A stretch of DNA of 13,472 nucleotides from JBMTVN01 sp046047235. GTDB lineage: Bacteria > Verrucomicrobiota > Verrucomicrobiia > Limisphaerales > JAHDYP01. Numbering within the stretch: the first letter of the stretch is position 1; every line of letters begins with the position of its first letter. The notes beneath the pieces are model-generated. The model had not been told where the DNA came from. It ran no database searches and was given only the letters and a program-made list of their open reading frames with translations. Positions 1-6,761 of the stretch are shown piece after piece. Where the stretch lies: positions 1 through 13,472 of the forward strand of contig JBJOII010000116.1 in NCBI GenBank assembly GCA_046047235.1, written 5' to 3'. The position numbers and the translations under genes are program-made.

Positions 1-63
1 TCCCATCTCCCATCTCCCATCTCCCATCTCCCATCTCCCATCTCCCATCTCCCATCTCCCATC
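1..63. repeat. heptanucleotide tandem repeat (TCCCATC)9
   Basis: Nine perfect contiguous copies of TCCCATC run from the window edge to position 63, followed by a degenerate TACCCCC. The array may extend beyond the left edge. It ends only 16 bp before the GTG start of the glycosyltransferase, so it occupies the place where a promoter or ribosome-binding region would lie. Copy number in such arrays usually varies by slippage. The array is open in the reading frame of the downstream gene, so an upstream extension of that protein cannot be excluded from this window alone. Confidence 0.97.
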
Positions 64-79
64 TACCCCCCTGACCCCC

Positions 80-1258
80 GTGCCCCTCAACATCACCCAC
101 GTGATCACCCGCCTGATCGTCGGGGGCGCCCAGGAAAACACGATCGATTCCGTCCTCGGACTCAGGACCAATCCCAACTTCAACCTGCACCTCATCTCCG
201 GACCCACCTCCGGCCCCGAAGGCTCCCTCGAACCCCAAGTCTCCCGCATCCCCGGGCTCCTGACCGTAGTCCCCTCCCTCGTACGCCCCATCCACCCCTG
301 GCACGATGCCCGCGCCCTGCAGCAACTCACCAGGCACCTCAAGCAACAACAGCCCCACATCGTCCATACCCATAGCGGCAAAGCCGGCCTCCTCGGCAGG
401 ATAGCCGCGCGCCAAGCCCGCGTCCCCACCATCATCCACTCCGTCCACGGCCCCTCATTCGGTTCCTTCCAGGGCGCCCTCCCCAATCTCTGCTTCCGCG
501 CTGCAGAACGATTCGCCGGACGCTACACTCACCACTTCGTCGTCGTCGCTAACGCCATGCGGGACCAATACCTCGCCGCCGGTATCGGACAACCCCACCA
601 ATACACCCGCATCTTCAGCGGCTTTAACCTCACCCCCTACCTCAACGCCTGCCCCTCAGCCAACGCCAAGCAAAAATACGGCTTCTCACCCGAGCACTGC
701 GTCGCCGGCATGATCGCCAGACTTTTTAAGCTCAAGGGCCACGACGACCTGCTCGATATCGCTCCCGACCTGCTCCAACAGAATCCCAACCTCCGCTTCC
801 TCATCGTCGGGGACGGCAGCTGGCGCCAGCGACTCGAAGCCAAAGCGTCCCAGCTCAATGTCCGTGAGTCCTTCCACTTCACCGGCCTGGTCCCCCCCGC
901 CACGATCCCCGCCCACCTGGAATCCATGGACCTCCTCGTGCACCTCTCCCGACGTGAAGGACTCCCCCGCTCCATCCCCCAGGCACTCGCAGCCAAAGTC
1001 CCCGTCATCGCCTATGACTGCGACGGAGCCAGCGAAGCCTGCCTCAATAACCACACAGGCTTCCTCGTCCAGCCCGGCAACCACAACCACCTGAAACAAC
1101 GCATCCTCCAACTCGCCTCCGATCCCTCGCTCCGCCAGCAGCTCGGCCAGCAGGGACGCCAGTTCGTTGAAAATCACTTCTCCACCCGCCAAATGGTCGA
1201 CAACCTGGCCCTTCTCTACCAATCCTTGGGCGCGCGACCCCAGTCGCCACCCAAATGA
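80..1258 (+). CDS. family 4 glycosyltransferase (GT-B fold)
   Basis: Predicted cytoplasmic or membrane-associated glycosyltransferase of 392 residues that would move a sugar from a nucleotide-sugar donor to a lipid-linked or polysaccharide acceptor. The N-terminus HVITRLIVGGAQENT (residues 7-21) is the glycine loop typical of GT4 enzymes. HTHSGKAGLLGR (97-107) lies in the N-terminal Rossmann domain. The C-terminal donor domain has IARLFKLKGHDDLL (212-225; Arg and Lys expected to contact donor phosphates), VGDG (243-246) and EGLPRSIPQALA (293-304). In the last motif Gln replaces the second Glu of the classical E-x7-E pattern; I recall similar variants in other GT4 enzymes. The GTG start at 80 gives an N-terminus of the usual family length, and no Shine-Dalgarno is visible. 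It overlaps the next gene by 4 bp (ATGA), suggesting translational coupling. Donor and acceptor sugars cannot be deduced. Good match at family level. Confidence 0.93.
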   Translation: MPLNITHVITRLIVGGAQENTIDSVLGLRTNPNFNLHLISGPTSGPEGSLEPQVSRIPGLLTVVPSLVRPIHPWHDARALQQLTRHLKQQQPHIVHTHSGKAGLLGRIAARQARVPTIIHSVHGPSFGSFQGALPNLCFRAAERFAGRYTHHFVVVANAMRDQYLAAGIGQPHQYTRIFSGFNLTPYLNACPSANAKQKYGFSPEHCVAGMIARLFKLKGHDDLLDIAPDLLQQNPNLRFLIVGDGSWRQRLEAKASQLNVRESFHFTGLVPPATIPAHLESMDLLVHLSRREGLPRSIPQALAAKVPVIAYDCDGASEACLNNHTGFLVQPGNHNHLKQRILQLASDPSLRQQLGQQGRQFVENHFSTRQMVDNLALLYQSLGARPQSPPK

Positions 1259-2262
1259 TCCAGTTCCCCGCCAACGTCTACCTGTCAGCCTTCCTCAGCG
1301 CACTGCTCTGCGCCTGCCTCTCCACCCCACTCTGGCGACGCTGGTGCCTCCGCCATAACCACGTGGACGACCCCGGCCACCGCAAAATCCACTCCCACCC
1401 TATCCCCCTCGCCGGCGGCCTCGCGGTCCTCACCGGCATGACCCTGCCCATCGCTCTCGCCATGGCCGCCAGCCTCGCCGGATGGCTCGACTCCCCCTCT
1501 CTCCCCAACCCCCTCGACCCCACCACCTCCTCCCTCTTCTCCTACGGTTTCCAACAACGCACCCTCCAACTCGCCGCCATCGGCCTCGGCGCCCTCGGCA
1601 TGACCGGCCTCGGCTATTACGACGACCATCACGAACTCAAACCCGCCCCCAAGTTCCTCGGCCAACTCGCCATCGCCCTCCTCATCGCCGCCTCCGGCAT
1701 ACGCATCACGCTCTTCGTCCATGCCCCCATCGTCAGCTATACCCTCACCGTCCTCTGGATCCTCACCATCACCAACGCCTGCAACTTCATGGACAATATG
1801 AACGGCCTCTGTACCGGCCTCGGCCTCATCGGCGCCTGGTGCTTCGCCTGGACCAGCGCCATCCAAGGACAATTCCTCGTCGCCTCTCTCGGCTTCCTCA
1901 CCTGTGGAGCCCTCCTCGGTTTCCTCCCCTTTAACTTCCCCAAAGCCTCCTCCTTCCTCGGTGACGCCGGTAGCCATCTCGTCGGCTACCTCCTCGCCCT
2001 CCTCGCCATCCTCCCCAACTTCTACTCAGAACAGTCCCCCTCCAAACTCGCCGTCCTCAAACCCCTCCTCGTCCTCGGGGTCGTCCTCGGAGACCTCCTG
2101 TCCGTCGTCATCATCCGCTACCGCAACGGCCAACCCTTCTACATCGGCGATACCAACCACATCTCCCACCGCCTCGTCCGCCACGGACTCAGCCGCTCCA
2201 CCGCCGTCCTCCTCATCCTCCTGCTCGCCGCCATCCTCGCCTCGTCATCCGTCCTGATCTAA
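1255..2262 (+). CDS. WecA/MraY-like polyprenyl-phosphate sugar-1-phosphate transferase
   Basis: Integral membrane enzyme of 335 residues, predicted to transfer a sugar-1-phosphate (GlcNAc-1-P type in characterised relatives) from a UDP-sugar to undecaprenyl phosphate, starting a lipid-linked glycan. Visible family landmarks in order: VDDPGHRKIH...PIPLAGG (37-55), the Asp pair in YYDDHHELKP (121-130), NACNFMDNMNGL (174-185), FLGDAGSHLVGYLL (234-247) and NHISHRLVRHG (301-311, like the HxxHRL loop of WecA/TagO). Many hydrophobic helices separate them. Where WecA has DGxDG, this protein reads DNMNG, so the second Asp is Asn (residue 183). The ATG overlaps the stop of the preceding glycosyltransferase, and both belong in a surface polysaccharide pathway. 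The substrate sugar is not determinable. Confidence 0.93.
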   Translation: MIQFPANVYLSAFLSALLCACLSTPLWRRWCLRHNHVDDPGHRKIHSHPIPLAGGLAVLTGMTLPIALAMAASLAGWLDSPSLPNPLDPTTSSLFSYGFQQRTLQLAAIGLGALGMTGLGYYDDHHELKPAPKFLGQLAIALLIAASGIRITLFVHAPIVSYTLTVLWILTITNACNFMDNMNGLCTGLGLIGAWCFAWTSAIQGQFLVASLGFLTCGALLGFLPFNFPKASSFLGDAGSHLVGYLLALLAILPNFYSEQSPSKLAVLKPLLVLGVVLGDLLSVVIIRYRNGQPFYIGDTNHISHRLVRHGLSRSTAVLLILLLAAILASSSVLI

Positions 2263-2269
2263 CCCCGCC

Positions 2270-3253
2270 ATGCCACTCCACCCCATCCAACCCAACCCTC
2301 TCCACGCCGCCACCCAATACCACGCCCAACACCAGGGCCGCCGTCTCCTCATCCGACAACAAAACAAACTACTCTCTGACCACCTGTCCCCCAACACCAC
2401 CGCCAACCTCCCCCTCCCCATCGCCAGTGGCACAAAAAGCCTCGCCGGCATCCTCGCCGTCACCGCCCTGGCCGACGGATTCCTCCACCTGGACGAACCG
2501 GTCGCCCACACGCTGACGGAATGGACCAACCACCCCCTGAAATCCCACATCACCACCAGACACCTCCTCCAGCTCACCAGCGGCCTCCCCCACACCGGCA
2601 AAGCCGGCCATACCCCCGACTCCCATACCGCCCTCCACACGGAACCCGCCTGCCCCCCAAATCAACGCTTCCTCTACAACTCCACCCCCTTCCAGGCCTT
2701 CTTGGAATTCGCCCGCAGAAAACTCGCCGTCGTCTGCCCCGACCCCCTCGATTACCTCTATGGACGTGTCTTCGACCCCCTCGACCTCCAGCCAGGCCGG
2801 TGGCGGCGCACCTCCGACGGCTGGCCCGACTTTTCCTCCGGCCTCTCCATCGCCGCCCAAGAATGGGCCAAACTCGGCGAATGGATCCGCCAAAACGGCC
2901 TCTGGGAACAACGCGAAATCATCCCACCCCATTGCCTCCGGGAATGCTTCGTCGGCTCAGACCAAAACCCCGCCTACGGTCTCGGCTGGTGGCTCAATAC
3001 TCCCCTCCCGCAATCCTCCAAACTCCACCTCAAACAATCAACGCTCGGACTCGAAGACCTCCACTCCGAACCCGCCGTCCCCTCGGACCTCGTCTACGCC
3101 GCCGGCGCCGGAAAACAACGACTCTACATCAGCCAACAACAGGAACTCGTCATCGTACGCCAAGCCGACGGTATCCCCGAAGCCCTCGCCAGCGGCGAAC
3201 GCAGCCCCTTCTCCGATCGCGAGTTCTTCCGCCTCCTCTTCAACGGTCAGTAA
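2270..3253 (+). CDS. serine hydrolase, class C beta-lactamase/PBP-like fold
   Basis: Protein of 327 residues with the three active-site landmarks of the beta-lactamase/DD-peptidase (S12) superfamily. These are the nucleophile motif SxxK at Ser53-Gly-Thr-Lys56, followed by a hydrophobic helix; a Y-x-S motif at Tyr136-Asn-Ser138; and a C-terminal AAGAGKQRLYI strand (277-287), which matches the AxGxGxQ segment found where KTG or HxG occurs in relatives. HLLQLTSGLP (98-107) is a typical family signature. It lies 7 bp after the WecA-like gene on the same strand, so it is probably co-transcribed with the glycan genes. No signal peptide is visible at the N-terminus (MPLHPIQPNP), which suggests a cytoplasmic esterase or amidase rather than a periplasmic cell-wall enzyme. 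A deacylase or esterase acting on a glycan precursor is possible but is inference. The substrate is unknown. Confidence 0.88.
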   Translation: MPLHPIQPNPLHAATQYHAQHQGRRLLIRQQNKLLSDHLSPNTTANLPLPIASGTKSLAGILAVTALADGFLHLDEPVAHTLTEWTNHPLKSHITTRHLLQLTSGLPHTGKAGHTPDSHTALHTEPACPPNQRFLYNSTPFQAFLEFARRKLAVVCPDPLDYLYGRVFDPLDLQPGRWRRTSDGWPDFSSGLSIAAQEWAKLGEWIRQNGLWEQREIIPPHCLRECFVGSDQNPAYGLGWWLNTPLPQSSKLHLKQSTLGLEDLHSEPAVPSDLVYAAGAGKQRLYISQQQELVIVRQADGIPEALASGERSPFSDREFFRLLFNGQ

Positions 3254-3340
3254 CAGCCGGTCTCCCGCCACCTCCCCGCCCAGCCCTCCCGCGAAAATCC
3301 CTCATAAACGGAAAACGACAATAAAACTCTCACCGCTCCC

Positions 3341-4198
3341 TCACCCCAGTAACTGCTCATAGCCTTCACGATAACTCGAATACCGCGGCTCCCAGCCAAG
3401 CTCCTCCCGCAACTTGCGATTGGAAACTCTCTTGTTCGTAAGCCCACGCTTCCTCCTCACCAAACTCTCCTCCACCGCATACGGCGGAACAGGCAACCCC
3501 ATCCGCCGCGCCAGCCAGGTTACAAAGTCCCCATACTGCACCGGCTCGTCGTCGCAAACATTGTAAACCTCCCCCTCCCTACCCCGCTCCAAAACCGCCA
3601 TCACCGCCCCCACAATGTCGTCCCGATGCACCATGTTCATCCAACGCGTGCCATCCCCGGGAATGCGAACCTCACCACGCTCCATCATCCGTAACCAGTA
3701 GCTCCGGCCAGGCCCGTAAATCCCCGCCAAACGCAACACCACACCACCCACACCCCCTCTCAACACTTCCCGCTCCGTCGCCACCAAAACCCGGGCCGTC
3801 TCCGCCTCGGGAGCCAACTCACTCGACTCCCCCACCCACCCGCCATCATCCTGCCCATACACACCCGTGCTGCTCGTGTAAACATACCGGGCACAACCCT
3901 GCCCAGCCAACCACCTCAGCAGGTTGCGCGTGCCCGCCAGATACGTACGCTCATAATCCGCAACCCCGCCTCCACGCGATGAAGCCACGGTGTTCACCAC
4001 CCAGTCAAACCTGCCCCCAAGCCGGTCCAGCTGCTTCGCCTCACTCAGATCCACCGCAAGCGGACGAATCCCCAACGCAGACAGCTCACCCGCACCCGTC
4101 GTCGACCGGCGCACCCCCACAACCTCATGCCCGGCCTCAACCAGCCGCACCCCCAAACTCATCCCCACATAACCACACCCCGCAATCAGAACTCTCAT
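3341..4198 (-). CDS. YeeZ-like NAD(P)-dependent epimerase/SDR-family protein
   Basis: Protein of 285 residues with an N-terminal Rossmann fold: MRVLIAGCGYVGMSLG with GxGxxG at Gly7/Gly9/Gly12, then YTSSTGVYGQ (107-116), RLAGIYGPGR (156-165), MVHRDDI (189-195) and YNVCDDEP (212-219). This order matches the extended SDR group that includes E. coli YeeZ. The classical YxxxK catalytic pair is not seen: the region after STGVYG reads ETARVLVATERE (133-144). It may therefore bind nucleotide without classical SDR catalysis, as other YeeZ-type proteins appear to. The C-terminus has KRVSNRKLREELGW (257-269), usual for this group. The start codon overlaps the leuA stop (ATGA), so it is translationally coupled to leuA and lies under the same attenuator. 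It faces the serine hydrolase gene convergently across 87 bp, where I see no convincing terminator. Substrate unknown. Confidence 0.88.
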   Translation of the reverse strand: MRVLIAGCGYVGMSLGVRLVEAGHEVVGVRRSTTGAGELSALGIRPLAVDLSEAKQLDRLGGRFDWVVNTVASSRGGGVADYERTYLAGTRNLLRWLAGQGCARYVYTSSTGVYGQDDGGWVGESSELAPEAETARVLVATEREVLRGGVGGVVLRLAGIYGPGRSYWLRMMERGEVRIPGDGTRWMNMVHRDDIVGAVMAVLERGREGEVYNVCDDEPVQYGDFVTWLARRMGLPVPPYAVEESLVRRKRGLTNKRVSNRKLREELGWEPRYSSYREGYEQLLG

Positions 4199-5790
4199 GG
4201 CTGCGTCCGACCACGACGCACTTTCTTCCCCTCGTTCAGAAAACGGTTCACCGCATTCAAATAAGCCCGGGCACTGGCCTCAATAATGTCCGTGCTCGCA
4301 CCTCGCCCCGTCACTAAATCACCACTCCCAAAGTCCGCCTTCAAGGTCACCTCCCCCATCGCATCCTTGCCCTGCGACACCGCCCGAATGCTGTAGTCCA
4401 CCAAACGCCCGCGCGTCGACGTCAGCCGGTCAATCGCCTTCAAAGCAGCATCCACCGGCCCATCCCCCGTCCCCGCATCCGTCTCCAATACCACCTTCTT
4501 CCCGGCCTTGCGCAACCGCACCGTCGCCGTAGGCACAGCGTGGCTCCCACTGCTCACCTGCAAATAATCCAAGGACCACTTCTGCGGCACCTCGGCAATC
4601 TGCCCCTCCACCAACGCCGCCAAATCGTCGTCGTACACAAACTTCTTCTTGTCCCCCACTTCCTTGAAACGCACAAAAACCGTGTTCAAGGCAGCATCGT
4701 CCAACTCGAAACCCAAATGCCGCAACCTCGCCGCCATCGCCGCCCGGCCACTGTGCTTGGTCAAGGGTAACTCAGTCGTCCCCCAACCCACTTCCTTCGG
4801 ATCCATGATCTCATACGTCTCGCGCTTCTTGAGAATCCCGTCCTGATGAATCCCCGCGCTGTGCGCAAACGCATTCTCACCCACAATCGCCTTGTTGCGC
4901 TGCACCACCAATCCGCTCAACCGCGAAACCAAACGCGACGCCTTCACAATCTCCCGCGAGGCTATCCCCGTCTCCACTCCCCCATACATCTCCCCCCGCG
5001 TGCGCAACGCCATCACAATCTCCTCCAACGACGCGTTGCCAGCCCGCTCGCCAATCCCGTTCACAGTGCACTCAATCTGGCGCGCCCCCGCCTCAATCGC
5101 CGCCAATGAATTCGCCACCGCTAAACCAAGGTCGTTGTGACAATGAACGCTGATCACCGCCTTGCCCGACTGAAACTCCGGCACCGACTCATAAAGCTGG
5201 CCAATTAACTTCCCGAATTCACCTGGCACAGACCACCCCACGGTATCCGGAATGTTCACCGTGGTCGCCCCCTCCGCAATCACCGCCTTGCAAACCTGCA
5301 CCAAAAACTCCGGCTCAGTCCGCGAACCGTCCTCCGGCGAAAACTCCACGTCGCTCACATACTGCCTCGCCCGACGCACCCCCTCCGCCGCCAACCGAAT
5401 AATCTCGTCCTGCGCCTTCTGTAACTTGAACTCACGGTGAATCTTCGAAGTCGCCAAAAAGACATGGATGCGACCCCGCTTCCCCGCCGGCTTCACCGCC
5501 GCACCCGCCGCATCAATGTCCTTCGCCACACAACGAGCCAACCCCGCAATCACCGGCCCGCGTATCTCCTTCGCAATCGACTGCACCGACTGGAAATCGC
5601 CGTCGCTGATCACCGGAAACCCGGCCTCAATCACGTCCACCTTCAACCGCGCCAGCTGCCGCGCCACCTCAAGCTTCTCCCGAAGATTCATCGAAGCCCC
5701 CGGACACTGCTCCCCATCGCGAAGCGTCGTGTCGAAGATCACAATCCTGGGCTTCTTCGTCGCTTGGTTGCTCTTTTTAACTCGTGGCAT
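4195..5790 (-). CDS. leuA: 2-isopropylmalate synthase
   Basis: Catalyses the first committed step of leucine synthesis: acetyl-CoA plus 2-oxoisovalerate gives 2-isopropylmalate. The TIM-barrel catalytic domain has FDTTLRDGEQCPGASM (19-34; Asp20 is a metal ligand), SVHCHNDLG (215-222; His217 and His219 bind the divalent metal) and NGIGERAGNASLEE (244-257). The C-terminal regulatory LeuA dimer domain (about 405-521) ends with GRGASTDIIEASARAYL (495-511), the region that senses leucine in feedback inhibition. Length is 531 residues, as expected for full-length type I LeuA. I chose the ATG at 5790 (MPRVKKSNQ). The frame is open to an ATG at 5868, but that extension would translate through the terminator hairpin and has no family resemblance. 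Its 3' end overlaps the epimerase by 4 bp. Transcription is probably controlled by the upstream leucine attenuator. Confidence 0.97.
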   Translation of the reverse strand: MPRVKKSNQATKKPRIVIFDTTLRDGEQCPGASMNLREKLEVARQLARLKVDVIEAGFPVISDGDFQSVQSIAKEIRGPVIAGLARCVAKDIDAAGAAVKPAGKRGRIHVFLATSKIHREFKLQKAQDEIIRLAAEGVRRARQYVSDVEFSPEDGSRTEPEFLVQVCKAVIAEGATTVNIPDTVGWSVPGEFGKLIGQLYESVPEFQSGKAVISVHCHNDLGLAVANSLAAIEAGARQIECTVNGIGERAGNASLEEIVMALRTRGEMYGGVETGIASREIVKASRLVSRLSGLVVQRNKAIVGENAFAHSAGIHQDGILKKRETYEIMDPKEVGWGTTELPLTKHSGRAAMAARLRHLGFELDDAALNTVFVRFKEVGDKKKFVYDDDLAALVEGQIAEVPQKWSLDYLQVSSGSHAVPTATVRLRKAGKKVVLETDAGTGDGPVDAALKAIDRLTSTRGRLVDYSIRAVSQGKDAMGEVTLKADFGSGDLVTGRGASTDIIEASARAYLNAVNRFLNEGKKVRRGRTQP

Positions 5791-5822
5791 GGTCGCTCTT
5801 TCAGTTCTTACGTTGACCCGGC

Positions 5823-5861
5823 AAAAAATAAAAACCCCACCGCCCTCTTCGGCAGTGGGGT
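5823..5861 (-). terminator. intrinsic terminator of the leuA leader
   Basis: On the - strand an 11-bp stem (5861-5851 with 5844-5834, one G-U pair, otherwise Watson-Crick) closes a 6-nt loop GAAGAG. It is followed at once by a U-rich run, TTTTATTTTTT, ending at 5823. It lies between the leader ORF stop (5883) and the leuA start (5790), so it would stop transcription before leuA when formed. This is the 3:4 hairpin of the attenuator. The + strand lacks a T-run after the stem, so it is one-directional. Confidence 0.92.
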
Positions 5862-5936
5862 CCTTCAAAATTGCCTATCAGGCTAAACCCCTGCTGCCGC
5901 GCTGCCCATAAGCAGCACCATTCCCCGCAGCAGCAG
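5851..5936 (-). promoter_or_regulatory. leucine attenuator: protector and antiterminator arms
   Basis: Three mutually exclusive pairings can be read from the - strand. Arm 1 (5936-5930, CTGCTGC, the run of Leu codons) pairs with arm 2 (5897-5891, GCAGCAG). An inner hairpin, 5918-5912 with 5905-5899, stacks within it. Arm 2 in a wider form (GGCAG at 5898-5894 and GGGGT at 5891-5887) pairs perfectly with ACCCC (5861-5857) and CTGCC (5855-5851), the 5' arm of the terminator. Ten Watson-Crick pairs flank a small 2x1 internal loop. A ribosome stalled at the Leu codons would cover arm 1, free arm 2 and block the terminator. A ribosome reaching the leader stop would cover arm 2 and let the terminator form. 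Confidence 0.87.
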
Positions 5937-5954
5937 TGAATTGACCTTTAACAT
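5883..5954 (-). CDS. leuL: leucine-rich leader peptide of the leuA attenuator
   Basis: A 23-codon ORF beginning ATG TTA AAG and ending GGG GTT TAG. Six codons are Leu: residue 2 (TTA, a codon rare in such GC-rich DNA), residues 7-9 (CTG CTG CTG) and residues 14-15 (CTG CTT). Leu is thus concentrated just before and inside the first arm of the attenuator. The stop codon lies immediately after arm 2 (5898-5887), as ribosome-mediated attenuation requires. The ORF starts 11 nt after the -10 element of the candidate promoter, so the transcript would be leaderless or nearly so, and no Shine-Dalgarno would fit. The peptide itself is expected to have no function beyond sensing Leu-tRNA supply. The symbol follows the naming of analogous leader peptides; homology in sequence is not claimed. 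Confidence 0.85.
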   Translation of the reverse strand: MLKVNSLLLRGMVLLMGSAAAGV

Positions 5955-5965
5955 CGCGGCGCGCA

Positions 5966-5994
5966 CTCATAGCCCCACCACCCTCCACGGTCAA
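5966..5994 (-). promoter_or_regulatory. sigma70-type promoter for leuL-leuA
   Basis: On the - strand TTGACC (5994-5989, 5 of 6 to consensus) is separated by exactly 17 bp from TATGAG (5971-5966, 4 of 6). The expected start of transcription is about 5958-5960, only 4-6 nt before the leader ATG at 5954. The match is by eye; no other comparably spaced pair was seen upstream of the leader ORF. Confidence 0.65.
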
Positions 5995-6065
5995 TCCCTT
6001 TTTCCCAACCGCACCCAACAACTCCATCCTTCCCAAACCCACCTCCCCCACTAAGATCACTCCCC

Positions 6066-6761
6066 ATGCAACATCGCGGTAAAGCCGCCAAGGCCGGCCG
6101 AAAAATGCTCCTGCGCACCCTCGCAGGAGCCATCGTCCTCGCCTCCATCCTCGGCGCCGCAGGCCACTGGACCTGCAACCACGGACTCGATTCCTTTCTC
6201 GCCACCATGGGCCTGTGGGGTGCCTTCGCCGTATTCTGCATCGCCTTCTTCCGCGATCCCAACCCCGCACCCAACCCACCCACCAATGCCTACCTCGCCC
6301 CAGCCCACGGCGTCGTCGATATCATCGACGAAACCAATGAACCCGAGTTCATCGGCGGCCCCTGCAAACGCATCTCCATCTTCCTCTCGGTATTCGATGT
6401 CCATGTCCAAAAATCCCCCGTCGCCGGAACCGTCAGCTACCTGCGCCACCATCAGGGTGAATTCCTCAACGCCCTGAACCTCGACTCCGCCGCCAGAAAC
6501 GAAAATGTCATGCTCGGGTTCAGCCCGGCAGCCAACCCGCAGGAGAAAATCGGCGTCCGCCTCATCGCCGGCCTCATCGCACGCCGCATCATCCCCTGGT
6601 CCAAAACCGGCGACTCCATCACACATGGAGAACGCATCAGCCTCATCCAGTTCGGCTCCCGCGTCACCCTCTACCTGCCCCTGAACGCCAATGTTCAGGT
6701 CCAACTCAAACAACGCGTTCAAGGCGGTATCACAATTCTCGCCACCCGCCCCACACCATGA
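6066..6761 (+). CDS. psd: phosphatidylserine decarboxylase, short (proenzyme) type
   Basis: Converts phosphatidylserine to phosphatidylethanolamine at the inner membrane, using a pyruvoyl group made by self-cleavage. The protein has 231 residues, the length of the short bacterial class. Hydrophobic segments at about 15-33 and 45-62 anchor it. Then come FFRDPNP (61-67), FLSVFDVHVQKSPVAGTV (106-123; conserved HV and PVxG), GEFLNA (131-136), NEN (145-147), GLIARRI (169-175), GERISLIQFGSR (188-199) and YLP. Cleavage is expected between Gly197 and Ser198, leaving the pyruvoyl on the alpha chain. The motif usually read as PADG, which carries the Asp of the self-cleavage triad in E. coli Psd, reads PAHG here (His81). 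The gene overlaps pssA by 4 bp. A TAAGAT hexamer at 6052-6057 could be a -10 element but has no good -35. Confidence 0.93.
   Translation: MQHRGKAAKAGRKMLLRTLAGAIVLASILGAAGHWTCNHGLDSFLATMGLWGAFAVFCIAFFRDPNPAPNPPTNAYLAPAHGVVDIIDETNEPEFIGGPCKRISIFLSVFDVHVQKSPVAGTVSYLRHHQGEFLNALNLDSAARNENVMLGFSPAANPQEKIGVRLIAGLIARRIIPWSKTGDSITHGERISLIQFGSRVTLYLPLNANVQVQLKQRVQGGITILATRPTP

Noticed and set aside
1285..1977. Long - strand open frame (230 codons, Gly/Glu-rich) opposite the WecA-like gene.
   Set aside because: It is antisense to a well-supported gene, has low-complexity composition created by the C-rich + strand, and has no domain.
2521..3324. Long + strand open frame (267 codons, Pro/Arg-rich) inside the serine hydrolase.
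   Set aside because: It is an out-of-frame shadow of a gene with clear active-site motifs, with repetitive Pro/Arg composition.
5791..5868. An N-terminal extension of LeuA starting at ATG 5868.
   Set aside because: It would translate through the terminator hairpin and U-run and has no resemblance to LeuA N-termini; the ATG at 5790 fits the family.
5878..5970. A 30-codon ORF (MSARRDVKGQF...) on the - strand overlapping the leuA leader, first considered as the leader peptide.
   Set aside because: It has only one Leu codon, at its end, and its ATG lies inside the -10 hexamer. The overlapping ORF at 5954-5883 has six Leu codons in the correct positions relative to the hairpins.
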